Origin: Peptostreptococcaceae bacterium
GTDB taxonomy: Bacteria > Bacillota > Clostridia > Peptostreptococcales > Filifactoraceae
Assembly (NCBI GenBank): GCA_030532705.1
Contig: JAUNKR010000001.1
Coordinates: 62,001-126,000, forward strand
Direction of reading: 5' to 3'
DNA: 64,000 nucleotides
This document shows positions 55,278 through 64,000 of this stretch, piece by piece; position 1 is the stretch's first letter; every line of letters starts with the position of its first letter. Made by a program: the position numbers and the translations under genes. The notes below the pieces were generated by a model. That model did not search any database, was not told the DNA's origin, and was given only the letters and a program-made list of their open reading frames with translations.

Positions 55278-58200
55278 ATGGGTAATTTCATCAAAAAGTG
55301 TATGTCTATACTACTTTTGGTGTCGATCGTAAGCACGAGCGTGTTCCCAAGCTCTTTTGCAAGTTATGCACAAGAGATGCAAAGCGAGCAAATCGTTAGT
55401 ATCGACCCGGCAGACAATACATTAGTTAATTCACCATCGGATGCTCAAAGATTGAGCAAAGAAACGGCGGGAATGCCTGAGGGGGGAGGAGAATCTGCGC
55501 TTAAAGCCGGTGCTCCGGATGCGCTGGCATCACCGCTTGACAGTGAAGATAAATTAAGCGAAATATTTAAGATCAAGGACATCGGTCTGGACCTTTTGGG
55601 CGAGACCTTGATAAATCCGATCACGGGAGAAGTAATCGACGAGCGGAAAGAAAGTATCTTGATCGAAGCGGACTATGATGGCGCAAGCCTTGACAATGTG
55701 GTAAAAACAAGAATAAAAGAGGTCTGGATCGATGAAGTCAGTATTCCGATGAGAGATATCGTCACCGATCTTCCGAATTTCTATTTATATCAGGCGAAAA
55801 ATATTACGATCACGGCAACATATGTAGATGGGACCAGAGCAGTCAATGATTTTAAGAAGCGGGACGCGCATAGAGTCGAGATCGTATTTGATGACGGATC
55901 AAGGGTCGAGTACCAAGACGCCGGCTATACGAAGCGTGACTTCACCAAGGATCCGGCACCACCTCCGAGAACGGAGCAACCGCCGGAGCCAATCAACAGA
56001 ACGGTAAAAGGCTATCTTGTAAAAAAAGATAACAAAAAAGCGAAATCGATGGCTGATGATGCTTTGGTAAGAGAAGTTCAAGTCCTATCATCCGATGTCG
56101 CTCCGATGCCTAATGTAAAGTTTGCTGATATCACCATTTCTTTCAATCCTATTTCATTAGGAAATATTAGCGGAAAGATCAAAGCGGTCTCTTATAAGGC
56201 GATGACCGATATGAAGGCAGCCAGACCGGTGGTTGGGAAAGATGGTTCATTTGCGATCTCTTATCCGGAATTTGCATTGCCTCCGGAAGGCTCATCTAAA
56301 GATACCGAGATCGAATTGGAATTTGACATCGATCTGGGATCAAGTGCACCGATGAAACAATCCGCAATCCTTATTTTGGATTGGAACGATGACTTCAAAT
56401 TTGAGGGTGCCGATCCGGGGCCATCTCCCGGAGAAGAAACACCGAAGCCGGGCATTGCGGATCTATACATCATCAAGGATGTTGCTGTTCAAAATCGCTA
56501 CAGTGTAGAACAATTGGAAGTTGCTATCCATCAGAAGGCAAATGAAAAAGCTTCGATCTCAAAGAGTCATATGAATGAATTATCGAGAGTGAAGATCAAT
56601 GGAGTATTCTTTGACCAATCGGAAGCGGATTTCACGCAATCGTTGATATATGACTTTTTTTCGATAGAAAAAAAGGTGATCGATCAGGCGAAAAAGAAAA
56701 CCCCGATCGAAATGGAGATATGGTTTAAAGACGGTTCAATGGTCAAGAACACTGCAAAGGACGATACGCCTTCACAACCGGAACCTCCAAAAGAAGTTAA
56801 AGGATACTTGCTGAATAAAAATGAAAAATCGGCTTCGCTTGCGAATAAAGCATTAAGAAATATTGAAGTGAAACCTGTCGTATCAACAGAAAACCAAGGA
56901 AAGAAATTCTACGAACTCACCCTGAATTTCTTCAGTATCAGCATAAGTGATAATGAAACTGTTGAGATCAATAAGTTTTTGTATCAAGATGGAAGCCGGA
57001 TGAAAGCGGCAGGCACAGAAAACAGCTATCTTTATACGATCTATAAGCTGTTGATCCCTGCAGAAATGGTTCATTCTGCAAACAGTACAAAAGATACGAA
57101 GATCGCGGTCCAGTATAATTTGAATACCAAGAAAGATGGATTCAAAGATCCTTTTGAGGCGGTCCTTCTTTTGGACTGGAATGGAGACTTCACACTTCCA
57201 AACGATCAGCCGGAAGCGCCTGGCAATTTTGCTGAAGGGTTTACGGTAGAAAATGTTCAGCTTAAAGAAGATGCGAAAGAGATCCATGTTACTCTAAATA
57301 AAGCTTTAGAAGCAAAAGATCTTGCGCTTGTAAAAACTGTACAGGTCGATGATCATAAATTTGAGCTTCAAAGCAATGATCTGGCTCAATTAGAGAGCGG
57401 GAAAGTGTTAGTCATTAAAAAAGATGAGCTCTTCAATAAGGCGAAAGAGAGATCTGTTAATGGCTGGACTTTGAAAGTCGTCTTTAAGGACAGATCGGTA
57501 TTGAGCTTTGTTGTAAAAGCGACAGCTCCATCCGAAGGAAAAGTTGCAGAGAAATACACATTGACTAAAGTACTGACCGATCAGGGTTGGAACAAAAAGC
57601 AAGTGCATTTTGTCTTTGAACCTAAATTAAATGCCAAAGATGCACATGGTATAAAGAAGATTGAGATCAACGGTAGGGTTTTTGAGAATGATCCGAAGAT
57701 CTTTTTCCCTAACTCAGATCTGAATCTTGAAACGACGAATGAAGATGTCATTGCGGCGATAAAAGCCAAAGGATCGACTGTTCTGAAAATTACTTTTGGC
57801 GACGACAGTATCTTAAATTATGGAGCAGCAGATACTCCTGATACACCGGCTGAAACTATTGCGAGCAAACATAAGATAACCTCTGCAGAGATCCGCAAGG
57901 GATATTTGAGAGAAGAACTGCATATCGGTTTTGAGAAAAACTTCCCTAGAGAAGCCATTGCAAAAATAAAACAGATCAAAGTAAATGGGACGGTTTTTGA
58001 AAAAGTATCTACAATGTTCTTTACGAGCCGTGAGTGGAAATTATATTCGTCTGACGAGCAAGTGGTCCAAGCTGCAAAAAGCAAGACTCCGATCGCAGTA
58101 GAGATCATTTTTGAAGATGATTCAATATCATCCCATGGCGGATCGACACCGCCTCCGCCTACACCACAGCCACCAAAACCTCCACAAGAAGGAGAGGCGG

Positions 58201-61200
58201 CAGGTCACGGCATTCGAGAGATGAAAAAAGATGAGACAGACAAAGAGTTCTGGATCTTTTTTGAAAAAGATATACCGAATTTCTGGAAATCCAAAATCAA
58301 GAAACTCCAGATCAATGGTACGGACTTTGAGCTTCAGCCAACAGATCTTGATGTCAGATCATCATCCATTGTATTCAAAAGACAGGATATTTTGGACAAA
58401 GTATTCCCGGTAGCGGATGTGAACACACTAAGTATCATCATCACTTTCGATGACGGATCTCAGATCAAGAAAAATGTTGTTGAAGTTCCGAAAGAGCCTG
58501 AACTTACGATAACATCAGAGCTCCAAGATGGAGAATACACACTGACTTACCAAGCATATAAGCACGGAAGTACCCATGAGATCTCCACGTTGGCAGGATT
58601 TTTTGACGTTCGTGCAAAATTGGTCGTCGCAGGTGAGAAGAAAACGGTCACGCTACTAAATCATACGGGAGCGGCTATGATGCTCGACTTTGCACTCAAG
58701 ACGGGAGAGAGCTTCACCGGCATTCCAAAAACAAATATCACTCATACGTTCAAAGGGGATATCGCTACAGCTCAATACTCTTTCGATCTGCAAGAATTGA
58801 CAGGCAGAAAGGTCGTTGCCGTACTTGGCAGCGGTCCGATGGGTGGAAATCAGGGAGAGATCGGACAGTATGATAATCCAAACTACAGAAAAGCGGATAT
58901 CGTATTTGATAATGAGGTCATCAAAGGCTGGACAGAATTTAAATTTATCGAAGACGCAAAGAAAAATTCAGAAGCAAGTCACAAACGATTGATCGACGGA
59001 TTGATCAAAAATGGAGTGGATACAAATAACGACGGAGAGATCTCCGAGCAGGAACTGAGAGATGCAAAAGGGATAAGAACACAAGTTGCCGGCAAGATGC
59101 GCTCCAATGTGATCGATATGGAAGGCATCAAAGTGGATGACATCAGTATGTTGAAGCACTTGGGACCGGGCGTCAAGTTCTTGAATTTGAATGGATGCGG
59201 TATCAAAGAACTTCCTCAGGATGTATTTCAAAATGCGACCGGAGTCAGAGAACTGTATCTAGGTGGAAACCATATCAAAGAAATACACCCGAGAACTTTT
59301 GACAAGATGATAAACCTGGAGTATATCGATTTTGACGGAAACCGATTGGGTGCGATACCGGAGGGAATCTTTGATAAAAACACTGCGCTTGAGAGTGTAT
59401 CTTTCATGAACTCCGGCGTCACATCGCTTCCAAGCGGAATGTTAAAAAATCTATCTAAATTAAGATCGCTTTATTTACAGGAAAATAGAATAACAACGCT
59501 TCCGGATGATTTCTTTGAAGGAGCCCAAAGATTGAATGATGTGCATTTGGGACATAACAAGCTAACGAAATTGCCTGAAAGCTTGGGAAGTGTTGAAAGG
59601 TTGAAGGTGATTTCAGCAGAGCACAACGAGATCACCAGAGTGCCGGATTCTTTGGCTAATTTGTCAAGGCTGGAAACGCTCGATCTGGAAAGCAATCGAG
59701 TAGAATATTTCCCGACCTCTCTATATGAGAATATGATCCGATTGGCGGCACATACCCAAGTTCGACTGGATCTTTCGATGAATGACCTCAAAGAGCTTCC
59801 GGTGGATGAGATGATCGCAGCGTTGGAAAGTGGCGGGAAGATGCTCACAAAGTTTGAGGTCAACAAAAACTATCTAAAGCCGGTGCTAACAAAAGACGAA
59901 GAGAACAAACTTAAAAGACTCGGTGTAGATTTCGATCGAACGCAAGAGACTTACTATCCTCAAAAAGGAAGTATCGGAAGCGTTTTGACAGCTTCCAAAG
60001 GAAAGATCGAACTGAACCAAGAGTTTGATATCTTGGAGCTATATTATTGGGATCAGGGAGACAGTCCACGCTATGGAGGCGTCCAAGAGTTTAAGACAAA
60101 AGAAGAATTCCTGAAATACCTTTTGGGTCAAGGAAGAGACTATCACAAGGTGGATAGAAACATCCCTCGTGATGAAGCGATCCAGAGCATCCTAAACAAA
60201 AAGGGCATCGAATGGGAAGTTGAAACGATCATTATAAAAAATGGTCAAGAACTATTCCGAAATACTTTGCAAAAAAATCCGAAAGAAGGCTTGGTCCAAA
60301 CATATCAAGATCCTACGATGAAGACCGGGGACAGATATACTTTGACAAAAAAATTGATGATCAAAGGAGTTTTCGGATTTGCGGTCCAGTTGGAGAACAC
60401 GGCCGAAGGAATATCGAGCGGAGATTCACAGCAGCCGGATATCAGCACAAAGAATGTAAAAGTACAGATCAACCGAAGAAACGAAAATACTAAGATGCAA
60501 ATGGTAAATGACGGGCTCAACCCGATCGCAAAGATCGAAAAAATAGGTGAAAAGTATCGTTATACCATCGAGTATCGATCCATCACGGTATCCGGTGTAA
60601 AGGGTGACATCAGCAACTTCAGAGTTCTTATCAACGGAGCTCCTACAGAGATCGTTCCAACACCGATCCAAGGTGACTATGAGAAGAAATATGTTTTTGA
60701 ATTGGATCAAGATCTCAAAAGAATACCGATCAAATTTAGAGTAGAGCTGATGGCTCAGGACTTTGATGCGGATCTTGTATTCGGGGACTCGGAGGTTCAA
60801 CCGGATCCTGACAGAATGATCAAGGCATATATCTTGAAAGAAAACGAAGATAAGCTGTCTATGGCGAATGATGCGCTCGTACATGATGTAGCGGTCAAAA
60901 CGATCGGAGATCGGTACGAAATAAAGCTTCAATTTAACGACATTACGATGGGAGCCATTACCGCCGGGATAGATACCCTGTTTGTAGATCTGGGTCCAAA
61001 CAACAAAGTAGAGGCTACAAAGATCTCAAAAGGCGTATTTACTTTCAAAATACCGGTATCAATGGTGACTGATGAGACTCAAGACACAAAATTGCCAATA
61101 GAATTTACAGCAAAAGGAAACGGCTTCAATAAAAACTATAAAGCGGATCTGCTTCTGGATTGGAACAAAAACTATGTTCCGTCCAAACCGGAAGTACCGC

Positions 61201-62918
61201 TGGATGGCAAAAAAATACCGGCTCGTGTCCTGACACCGGACGGCAAAAAAACTTCGATGGCAGACAAAGCACTGGAAGCAGTCACTGTCAAACCGAGTGA
61301 CAAGACTTCCGGAGCGTTCAAGCTGGTAACGATGACATTTAAGTTCAAAGAGCTTGCGATCAAGAGATCGAATGCTACGATCGATGTGCTTTCAGGCGAT
61401 ACAGTCAAAGCAAGCGTGAAAACATTGGAAGTCAAACTAAGAGATAAGTGGATGAAGGCCGCTCCGGTAGAAGGGCAAAAAGGCGTATTCACATTAGATA
61501 TGTTTGAGAATGTGATCTTAGATGAGAATGCTCTTGAAGATACAAGATTAGCGATCCGGATCACGACCGATCCGGCTGTACAAGGACATACAGGTCCGCA
61601 GGAAGCATTGCTTGTTCTGGACTGGAATGGAGACCTTAAGGTCGATGATCAAGGAAATGTGACCCCACCACCGAAACCGCCGGTAACCCCTCCTGGAGGC
61701 GGAGGATCGGGCTCTACGGAAGAGACATCTTTTGTTAATGTATGGCTGAAGAAGAAGAACAGCAATGAAGCATCGATGGGTAACGGATCTTTGAACAAGA
61801 GAGCAAAAGTAGTTCGCAAAGGCAATGAGTACACTTACACGCTTACTTTCGATCCGATGGAAGTAGATTTTGGCGGTCAAAAGATCCGAGGGACCGTATC
61901 TTCAATAAACTTACCGGATCATTCCGGCGTAAGCATAACAGAATCGATCAACGGATCGTCGAAAGAATATACTTTCACGCTGAATGAAAAAGTTTCAGAA
62001 CTTCTGATATCCTTTGAGGTGGACGGAGTCAGCGTGATGGGAAGACAAGAGGCGTATGTTGTTTTTGATTGGACCGGAAACAATTCTGCACCGATCGGTG
62101 GTGGCGGTACACCTGGAGGAGCAGGCGGCACTACGATCCCGGACAACCAGGTACCTTTGGCGGGACCGGAACGATCCGAAAAAGAACTTGTAGAAAAAGC
62201 ACAACGGATCATCAATAACAAAGACACTGCACAATATAAGAAGTATTATAAACCTGAAACCATCAAAGCGATCAGCAAAGCATTGGAAGCTCATCAAAAC
62301 AAAGAGAAAGATGCTCTGCAGAAACTTCAGGCGGTCCTTGAATCGGCTCGATTGGAGAGGATCAACAGCATCTTGAGTGGAGGCTATATGAGCGGATATC
62401 CGAACAGACAGTTCAGACCGAACAATAAGATCACTCGAGCGGAAGTTTCGGCAATGTTTATGGAATTGATCGAAGATGAAGCGAAAGAAAAAGTGGCATT
62501 CAAAGATGTAAAAGACGGTTTATGGTACTCGGCAGCAGCGAATAAGATGGCATCTTTGGGATATATCCGTATGAGCGAAGACGGTATGTTCCAGCCAAGC
62601 AAGGCGATCACTCGAGCAGAGTATGCGTATATTCTGGCAAAACTTAAAAATTTACCGGCATCTGACAAGAAGATGAAAGATGTACCGGCAGATCATTGGG
62701 CAGCATCAGCGATCGCATCTTGCATCGAAGCAGGCATCATCGCAGGATACAGTGACGGCACATTCAAGCCGGATCGAGAGATCACTCGAGCGGAAGCTGT
62801 GGCAATGATGAGCAGAACATTTGAGATCGCATCCAATACCAAAAACAAAGAAGCGTACAGCGATGTGAGCAAGACTCACTGGGCATATGATGTGATCATG
62901 ACAGCAAGTAGAAGTTAA
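55278..62918 (+). CDS. Giant NEAT/LRR/SLH surface protein, Shr-like
   Basis: 2546 residues, ATG after GAGGAGG. Order: signal peptide (1-32); an unknown beta module in six copies (about 95-215, 395-493, 654-747, 759-851, 864-955, 977-1068); NEAT-like domains at about 241-377 and 507-638; a classical NEAT (1075-1213; DGEYTLTYQAYKHGS); an EF-hand-like loop DTNNDGEISEQEL (1248-1260); leucine-rich repeats (1299-1510; LRSLYLQENRITTLPDDFF); an unknown stretch (1575-1710); four further NEAT-like domains (about 1726-1836, 1848-1966, 1979-2119, 2152-2268); a helical linker (2300-2360); and three SLH domains (2365-2545) for wall attachment. The NEAT-LRR plan resembles streptococcal Shr, and the SLH anchor resembles Bacillus IlsA. 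Expected to strip haem from host haemoproteins and pass it to the NEAT and Shp proteins upstream. Boundaries are by eye. Confidence 0.9.
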   Translation: MGNFIKKCMSILLLVSIVSTSVFPSSFASYAQEMQSEQIVSIDPADNTLVNSPSDAQRLSKETAGMPEGGGESALKAGAPDALASPLDSEDKLSEIFKIKDIGLDLLGETLINPITGEVIDERKESILIEADYDGASLDNVVKTRIKEVWIDEVSIPMRDIVTDLPNFYLYQAKNITITATYVDGTRAVNDFKKRDAHRVEIVFDDGSRVEYQDAGYTKRDFTKDPAPPPRTEQPPEPINRTVKGYLVKKDNKKAKSMADDALVREVQVLSSDVAPMPNVKFADITISFNPISLGNISGKIKAVSYKAMTDMKAARPVVGKDGSFAISYPEFALPPEGSSKDTEIELEFDIDLGSSAPMKQSAILILDWNDDFKFEGADPGPSPGEETPKPGIADLYIIKDVAVQNRYSVEQLEVAIHQKANEKASISKSHMNELSRVKINGVFFDQSEADFTQSLIYDFFSIEKKVIDQAKKKTPIEMEIWFKDGSMVKNTAKDDTPSQPEPPKEVKGYLLNKNEKSASLANKALRNIEVKPVVSTENQGKKFYELTLNFFSISISDNETVEINKFLYQDGSRMKAAGTENSYLYTIYKLLIPAEMVHSANSTKDTKIAVQYNLNTKKDGFKDPFEAVLLLDWNGDFTLPNDQPEAPGNFAEGFTVENVQLKEDAKEIHVTLNKALEAKDLALVKTVQVDDHKFELQSNDLAQLESGKVLVIKKDELFNKAKERSVNGWTLKVVFKDRSVLSFVVKATAPSEGKVAEKYTLTKVLTDQGWNKKQVHFVFEPKLNAKDAHGIKKIEINGRVFENDPKIFFPNSDLNLETTNEDVIAAIKAKGSTVLKITFGDDSILNYGAADTPDTPAETIASKHKITSAEIRKGYLREELHIGFEKNFPREAIAKIKQIKVNGTVFEKVSTMFFTSREWKLYSSDEQVVQAAKSKTPIAVEIIFEDDSISSHGGSTPPPPTPQPPKPPQEGEAAGHGIREMKKDETDKEFWIFFEKDIPNFWKSKIKKLQINGTDFELQPTDLDVRSSSIVFKRQDILDKVFPVADVNTLSIIITFDDGSQIKKNVVEVPKEPELTITSELQDGEYTLTYQAYKHGSTHEISTLAGFFDVRAKLVVAGEKKTVTLLNHTGAAMMLDFALKTGESFTGIPKTNITHTFKGDIATAQYSFDLQELTGRKVVAVLGSGPMGGNQGEIGQYDNPNYRKADIVFDNEVIKGWTEFKFIEDAKKNSEASHKRLIDGLIKNGVDTNNDGEISEQELRDAKGIRTQVAGKMRSNVIDMEGIKVDDISMLKHLGPGVKFLNLNGCGIKELPQDVFQNATGVRELYLGGNHIKEIHPRTFDKMINLEYIDFDGNRLGAIPEGIFDKNTALESVSFMNSGVTSLPSGMLKNLSKLRSLYLQENRITTLPDDFFEGAQRLNDVHLGHNKLTKLPESLGSVERLKVISAEHNEITRVPDSLANLSRLETLDLESNRVEYFPTSLYENMIRLAAHTQVRLDLSMNDLKELPVDEMIAALESGGKMLTKFEVNKNYLKPVLTKDEENKLKRLGVDFDRTQETYYPQKGSIGSVLTASKGKIELNQEFDILELYYWDQGDSPRYGGVQEFKTKEEFLKYLLGQGRDYHKVDRNIPRDEAIQSILNKKGIEWEVETIIIKNGQELFRNTLQKNPKEGLVQTYQDPTMKTGDRYTLTKKLMIKGVFGFAVQLENTAEGISSGDSQQPDISTKNVKVQINRRNENTKMQMVNDGLNPIAKIEKIGEKYRYTIEYRSITVSGVKGDISNFRVLINGAPTEIVPTPIQGDYEKKYVFELDQDLKRIPIKFRVELMAQDFDADLVFGDSEVQPDPDRMIKAYILKENEDKLSMANDALVHDVAVKTIGDRYEIKLQFNDITMGAITAGIDTLFVDLGPNNKVEATKISKGVFTFKIPVSMVTDETQDTKLPIEFTAKGNGFNKNYKADLLLDWNKNYVPSKPEVPLDGKKIPARVLTPDGKKTSMADKALEAVTVKPSDKTSGAFKLVTMTFKFKELAIKRSNATIDVLSGDTVKASVKTLEVKLRDKWMKAAPVEGQKGVFTLDMFENVILDENALEDTRLAIRITTDPAVQGHTGPQEALLVLDWNGDLKVDDQGNVTPPPKPPVTPPGGGGSGSTEETSFVNVWLKKKNSNEASMGNGSLNKRAKVVRKGNEYTYTLTFDPMEVDFGGQKIRGTVSSINLPDHSGVSITESINGSSKEYTFTLNEKVSELLISFEVDGVSVMGRQEAYVVFDWTGNNSAPIGGGGTPGGAGGTTIPDNQVPLAGPERSEKELVEKAQRIINNKDTAQYKKYYKPETIKAISKALEAHQNKEKDALQKLQAVLESARLERINSILSGGYMSGYPNRQFRPNNKITRAEVSAMFMELIEDEAKEKVAFKDVKDGLWYSAAANKMASLGYIRMSEDGMFQPSKAITRAEYAYILAKLKNLPASDKKMKDVPADHWAASAIASCIEAGIIAGYSDGTFKPDREITRAEAVAMMSRTFEIASNTKNKEAYSDVSKTHWAYDVIMTASRS

Positions 62919-62929
62919 TGTAGACCGGA

Positions 62930-62965
62930 TCGTCGGCGGTCAATGCCGCCGGCGACCTTTCTTAG
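62930..62965 (+). terminator. GC-rich hairpin between giant gene and protease
   Basis: GTCGGCGG pairs with CCGCCGGCGAC (with two unpaired bases) around TCAATG, followed by CTTTCTT. Probably a partial terminator that reduces transcription into the protease gene. Confidence 0.65.
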
Positions 62966-62978
62966 AGGAGGATATTTG

Positions 62979-64000
62979 ATGAAACGCAAAATTTTATCCG
63001 CGGTTTTATCAGCAACTTTAGTGCTTTCTTCTTTTGCACCGTACAGCTATGCAGATCCTTTGAACAGATCCGATGAGGATCTGTTTGAGATGGTATCTCT
63101 GAATACGGAAGAAGGATCATCCGCTGTAGCGGATCTAAAGTTGCAGAAAGATCCGGTATTGCTTGATTTTTTGAGACAAGCCGGATCAAAATATCAGGAT
63201 GATTCCGAGATCCGATTTATTGCGGAGATCAACGATAAAACCATGGTAGAAAAACATGCTCTGATCGCACCGGATATTTCGCAGGTGCGCTCCGAGAATG
63301 GATTATCTGAACAACTAGAGTATGCAAAAAGGTCACAAGACCTTTTGATCAAAGCGATCGACGATTTGGGTGTCAAATATGAAGTGACCGAGAGCTATGA
63401 TGTTGCTTTGAACGGCTTGGCGATCCGTACGACTTTTGCGGATGCGAAAAAGATCGTACAGCTACCGGAAGTATTTACGGTAGAAGTAAATCGAGTGATC
63501 CCGGCTCCGCCTGAACTTCCGGGGAGAAGCGGATTTGCTCTGAGAGATGCGTCAAGCAACAATATGATCAATGTCCCTCGAGTTGGAAATCGATTTAACG
63601 GAAAAGGTCAATTGATCGCGGTGATCGACTCCGGCGGAGACCCGACACATGATATTTTCACAAAGCCGGGAATATCGCCGGATGGAAGAAAGATCCAAGA
63701 TGCGGCTACAACGGATCGTCTGGTGCAAGAGCATGATCTATCCAGAGGAAAATATTTTAATGACAAAGTTCCTTTCGGATATAACTATGCTGATAAAAAT
63801 CAGAACATAACAGAGACATCAAAACGATCTCACGGTATGCACGTTGCCGGGATCATTGCTGCAAATACTCAAAAGCTGCAAGGAGTCGCTCCGGAAGCGC
63901 AAATTGCCGTGATGAGAGCATTCGGTGCGAATGTACTTTTTGGAGGGACCACTCCGGAGATCTATAACAAGGCGATCGATGATTCCGTAAAACTTGGAGC
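62979..64000 (+). CDS. Secreted subtilisin-family protease (3' end outside window)
   Basis: About 340 residues are visible; the ATG follows AGAGGAGG and the gene runs off the right edge. Signal peptide (about 1-27, ending SYA), then a propeptide-like region (DSEIRFIAEINDKTMVEKH to AKKIVQLPEVFTVEVNR). The catalytic domain starts with the Asp217 motif LIAVIDSGGDPTHD, His285 in SHGMHVAGIIAAN, and continues GVAPEAQIAVMRAFGAN. The Ser motif is beyond the edge. The type resembles lactocepin/C5a-peptidase cell-envelope proteases. Next to the haem locus, so it may digest haemoglobin, though this is inferred. Confidence 0.9.
   Translation, partial: MKRKILSAVLSATLVLSSFAPYSYADPLNRSDEDLFEMVSLNTEEGSSAVADLKLQKDPVLLDFLRQAGSKYQDDSEIRFIAEINDKTMVEKHALIAPDISQVRSENGLSEQLEYAKRSQDLLIKAIDDLGVKYEVTESYDVALNGLAIRTTFADAKKIVQLPEVFTVEVNRVIPAPPELPGRSGFALRDASSNNMINVPRVGNRFNGKGQLIAVIDSGGDPTHDIFTKPGISPDGRKIQDAATTDRLVQEHDLSRGKYFNDKVPFGYNYADKNQNITETSKRSHGMHVAGIIAANTQKLQGVAPEAQIAVMRAFGANVLFGGTTPEIYNKAIDDSVKLG

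Overview
The window is about 64 kb from the replication-origin region of a low-GC, Gram-positive (Firmicutes, probably anaerobic and host-associated) chromosome. The evidence is the core order rpmH-rnpA-yidD-yidC-jag on the minus strand facing dnaA-dnaN-yaaA-recF-gyrB-gyrA on the plus strand, strong GGAGG ribosome sites, lipoboxes, an S-layer-homology (SLH) anchored surface protein, and T-box and FMN riboswitches. I cannot name the species. The tetranucleotide GATC is strikingly common in the core genes.

Layout. 1-2.4 kb: a minus-strand cluster with an OmpA-domain lipoprotein, a 47-residue protein and a truncated coiled-coil protein. 3-10.1 kb: two paralogous RNB-domain exoribonucleases flank an unrecognised 1214-residue protein, separated by non-coding DNA rich in inverted repeats. 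This is the least explained locus. 10.6-12.8 kb: jag, yidC, yidD, rnpA and rpmH (minus). 13-14.6 kb: a DUF4097-like lipoprotein and a frameshifted csaA. 14.6-16.5 kb: a bipartite oriC around dnaA with a DnaA-trio-like unwinding site before dnaN. 18-20.3 kb: an InlB-repeat surface protein inserted between dnaN and yaaA, carrying an internal 420-bp duplication. 20.7-26.6 kb: yaaA, recF, gyrB, gyrA. 26.6-29.6 kb: YtxH/DUF948 envelope proteins followed by an rsbV-rsbW-sigB module. 30-37 kb: secA, prfB with a programmed frameshift, tadA, a PHP phosphoesterase, a coiled-coil protein, an exact parS site and a DUF362 ferredoxin protein.

37-41.5 kb: a MacB-like exporter in which an anchored, secreted CARDB-like protein lies between ATPase and permease genes. 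41.6-42.5 kb: FMN riboswitch and ribU. 42.7-45.9 kb: metNIQ (minus) under a Met-type T-box. 46-49.7 kb: EcsC protein, DtxR-type repressor, a response-regulator-like protein with a degenerate receiver, and an AbgT-family transporter.

50-64 kb: a haem acquisition locus resembling the streptococcal Shr-Shp-HtsABC route. It has an anchored NEAT protein, a Shp-like protein, a haem-type ABC transporter, a 2546-residue NEAT/LRR/SLH surface protein with six copies of an extra module, and the start of a secreted subtilisin-family protease. The genes fit a relay in which haem is captured at the surface, passed through the wall and imported, with the protease possibly freeing haem from host proteins.

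No tRNA, rRNA, CRISPR array, transposase or prophage genes were seen.
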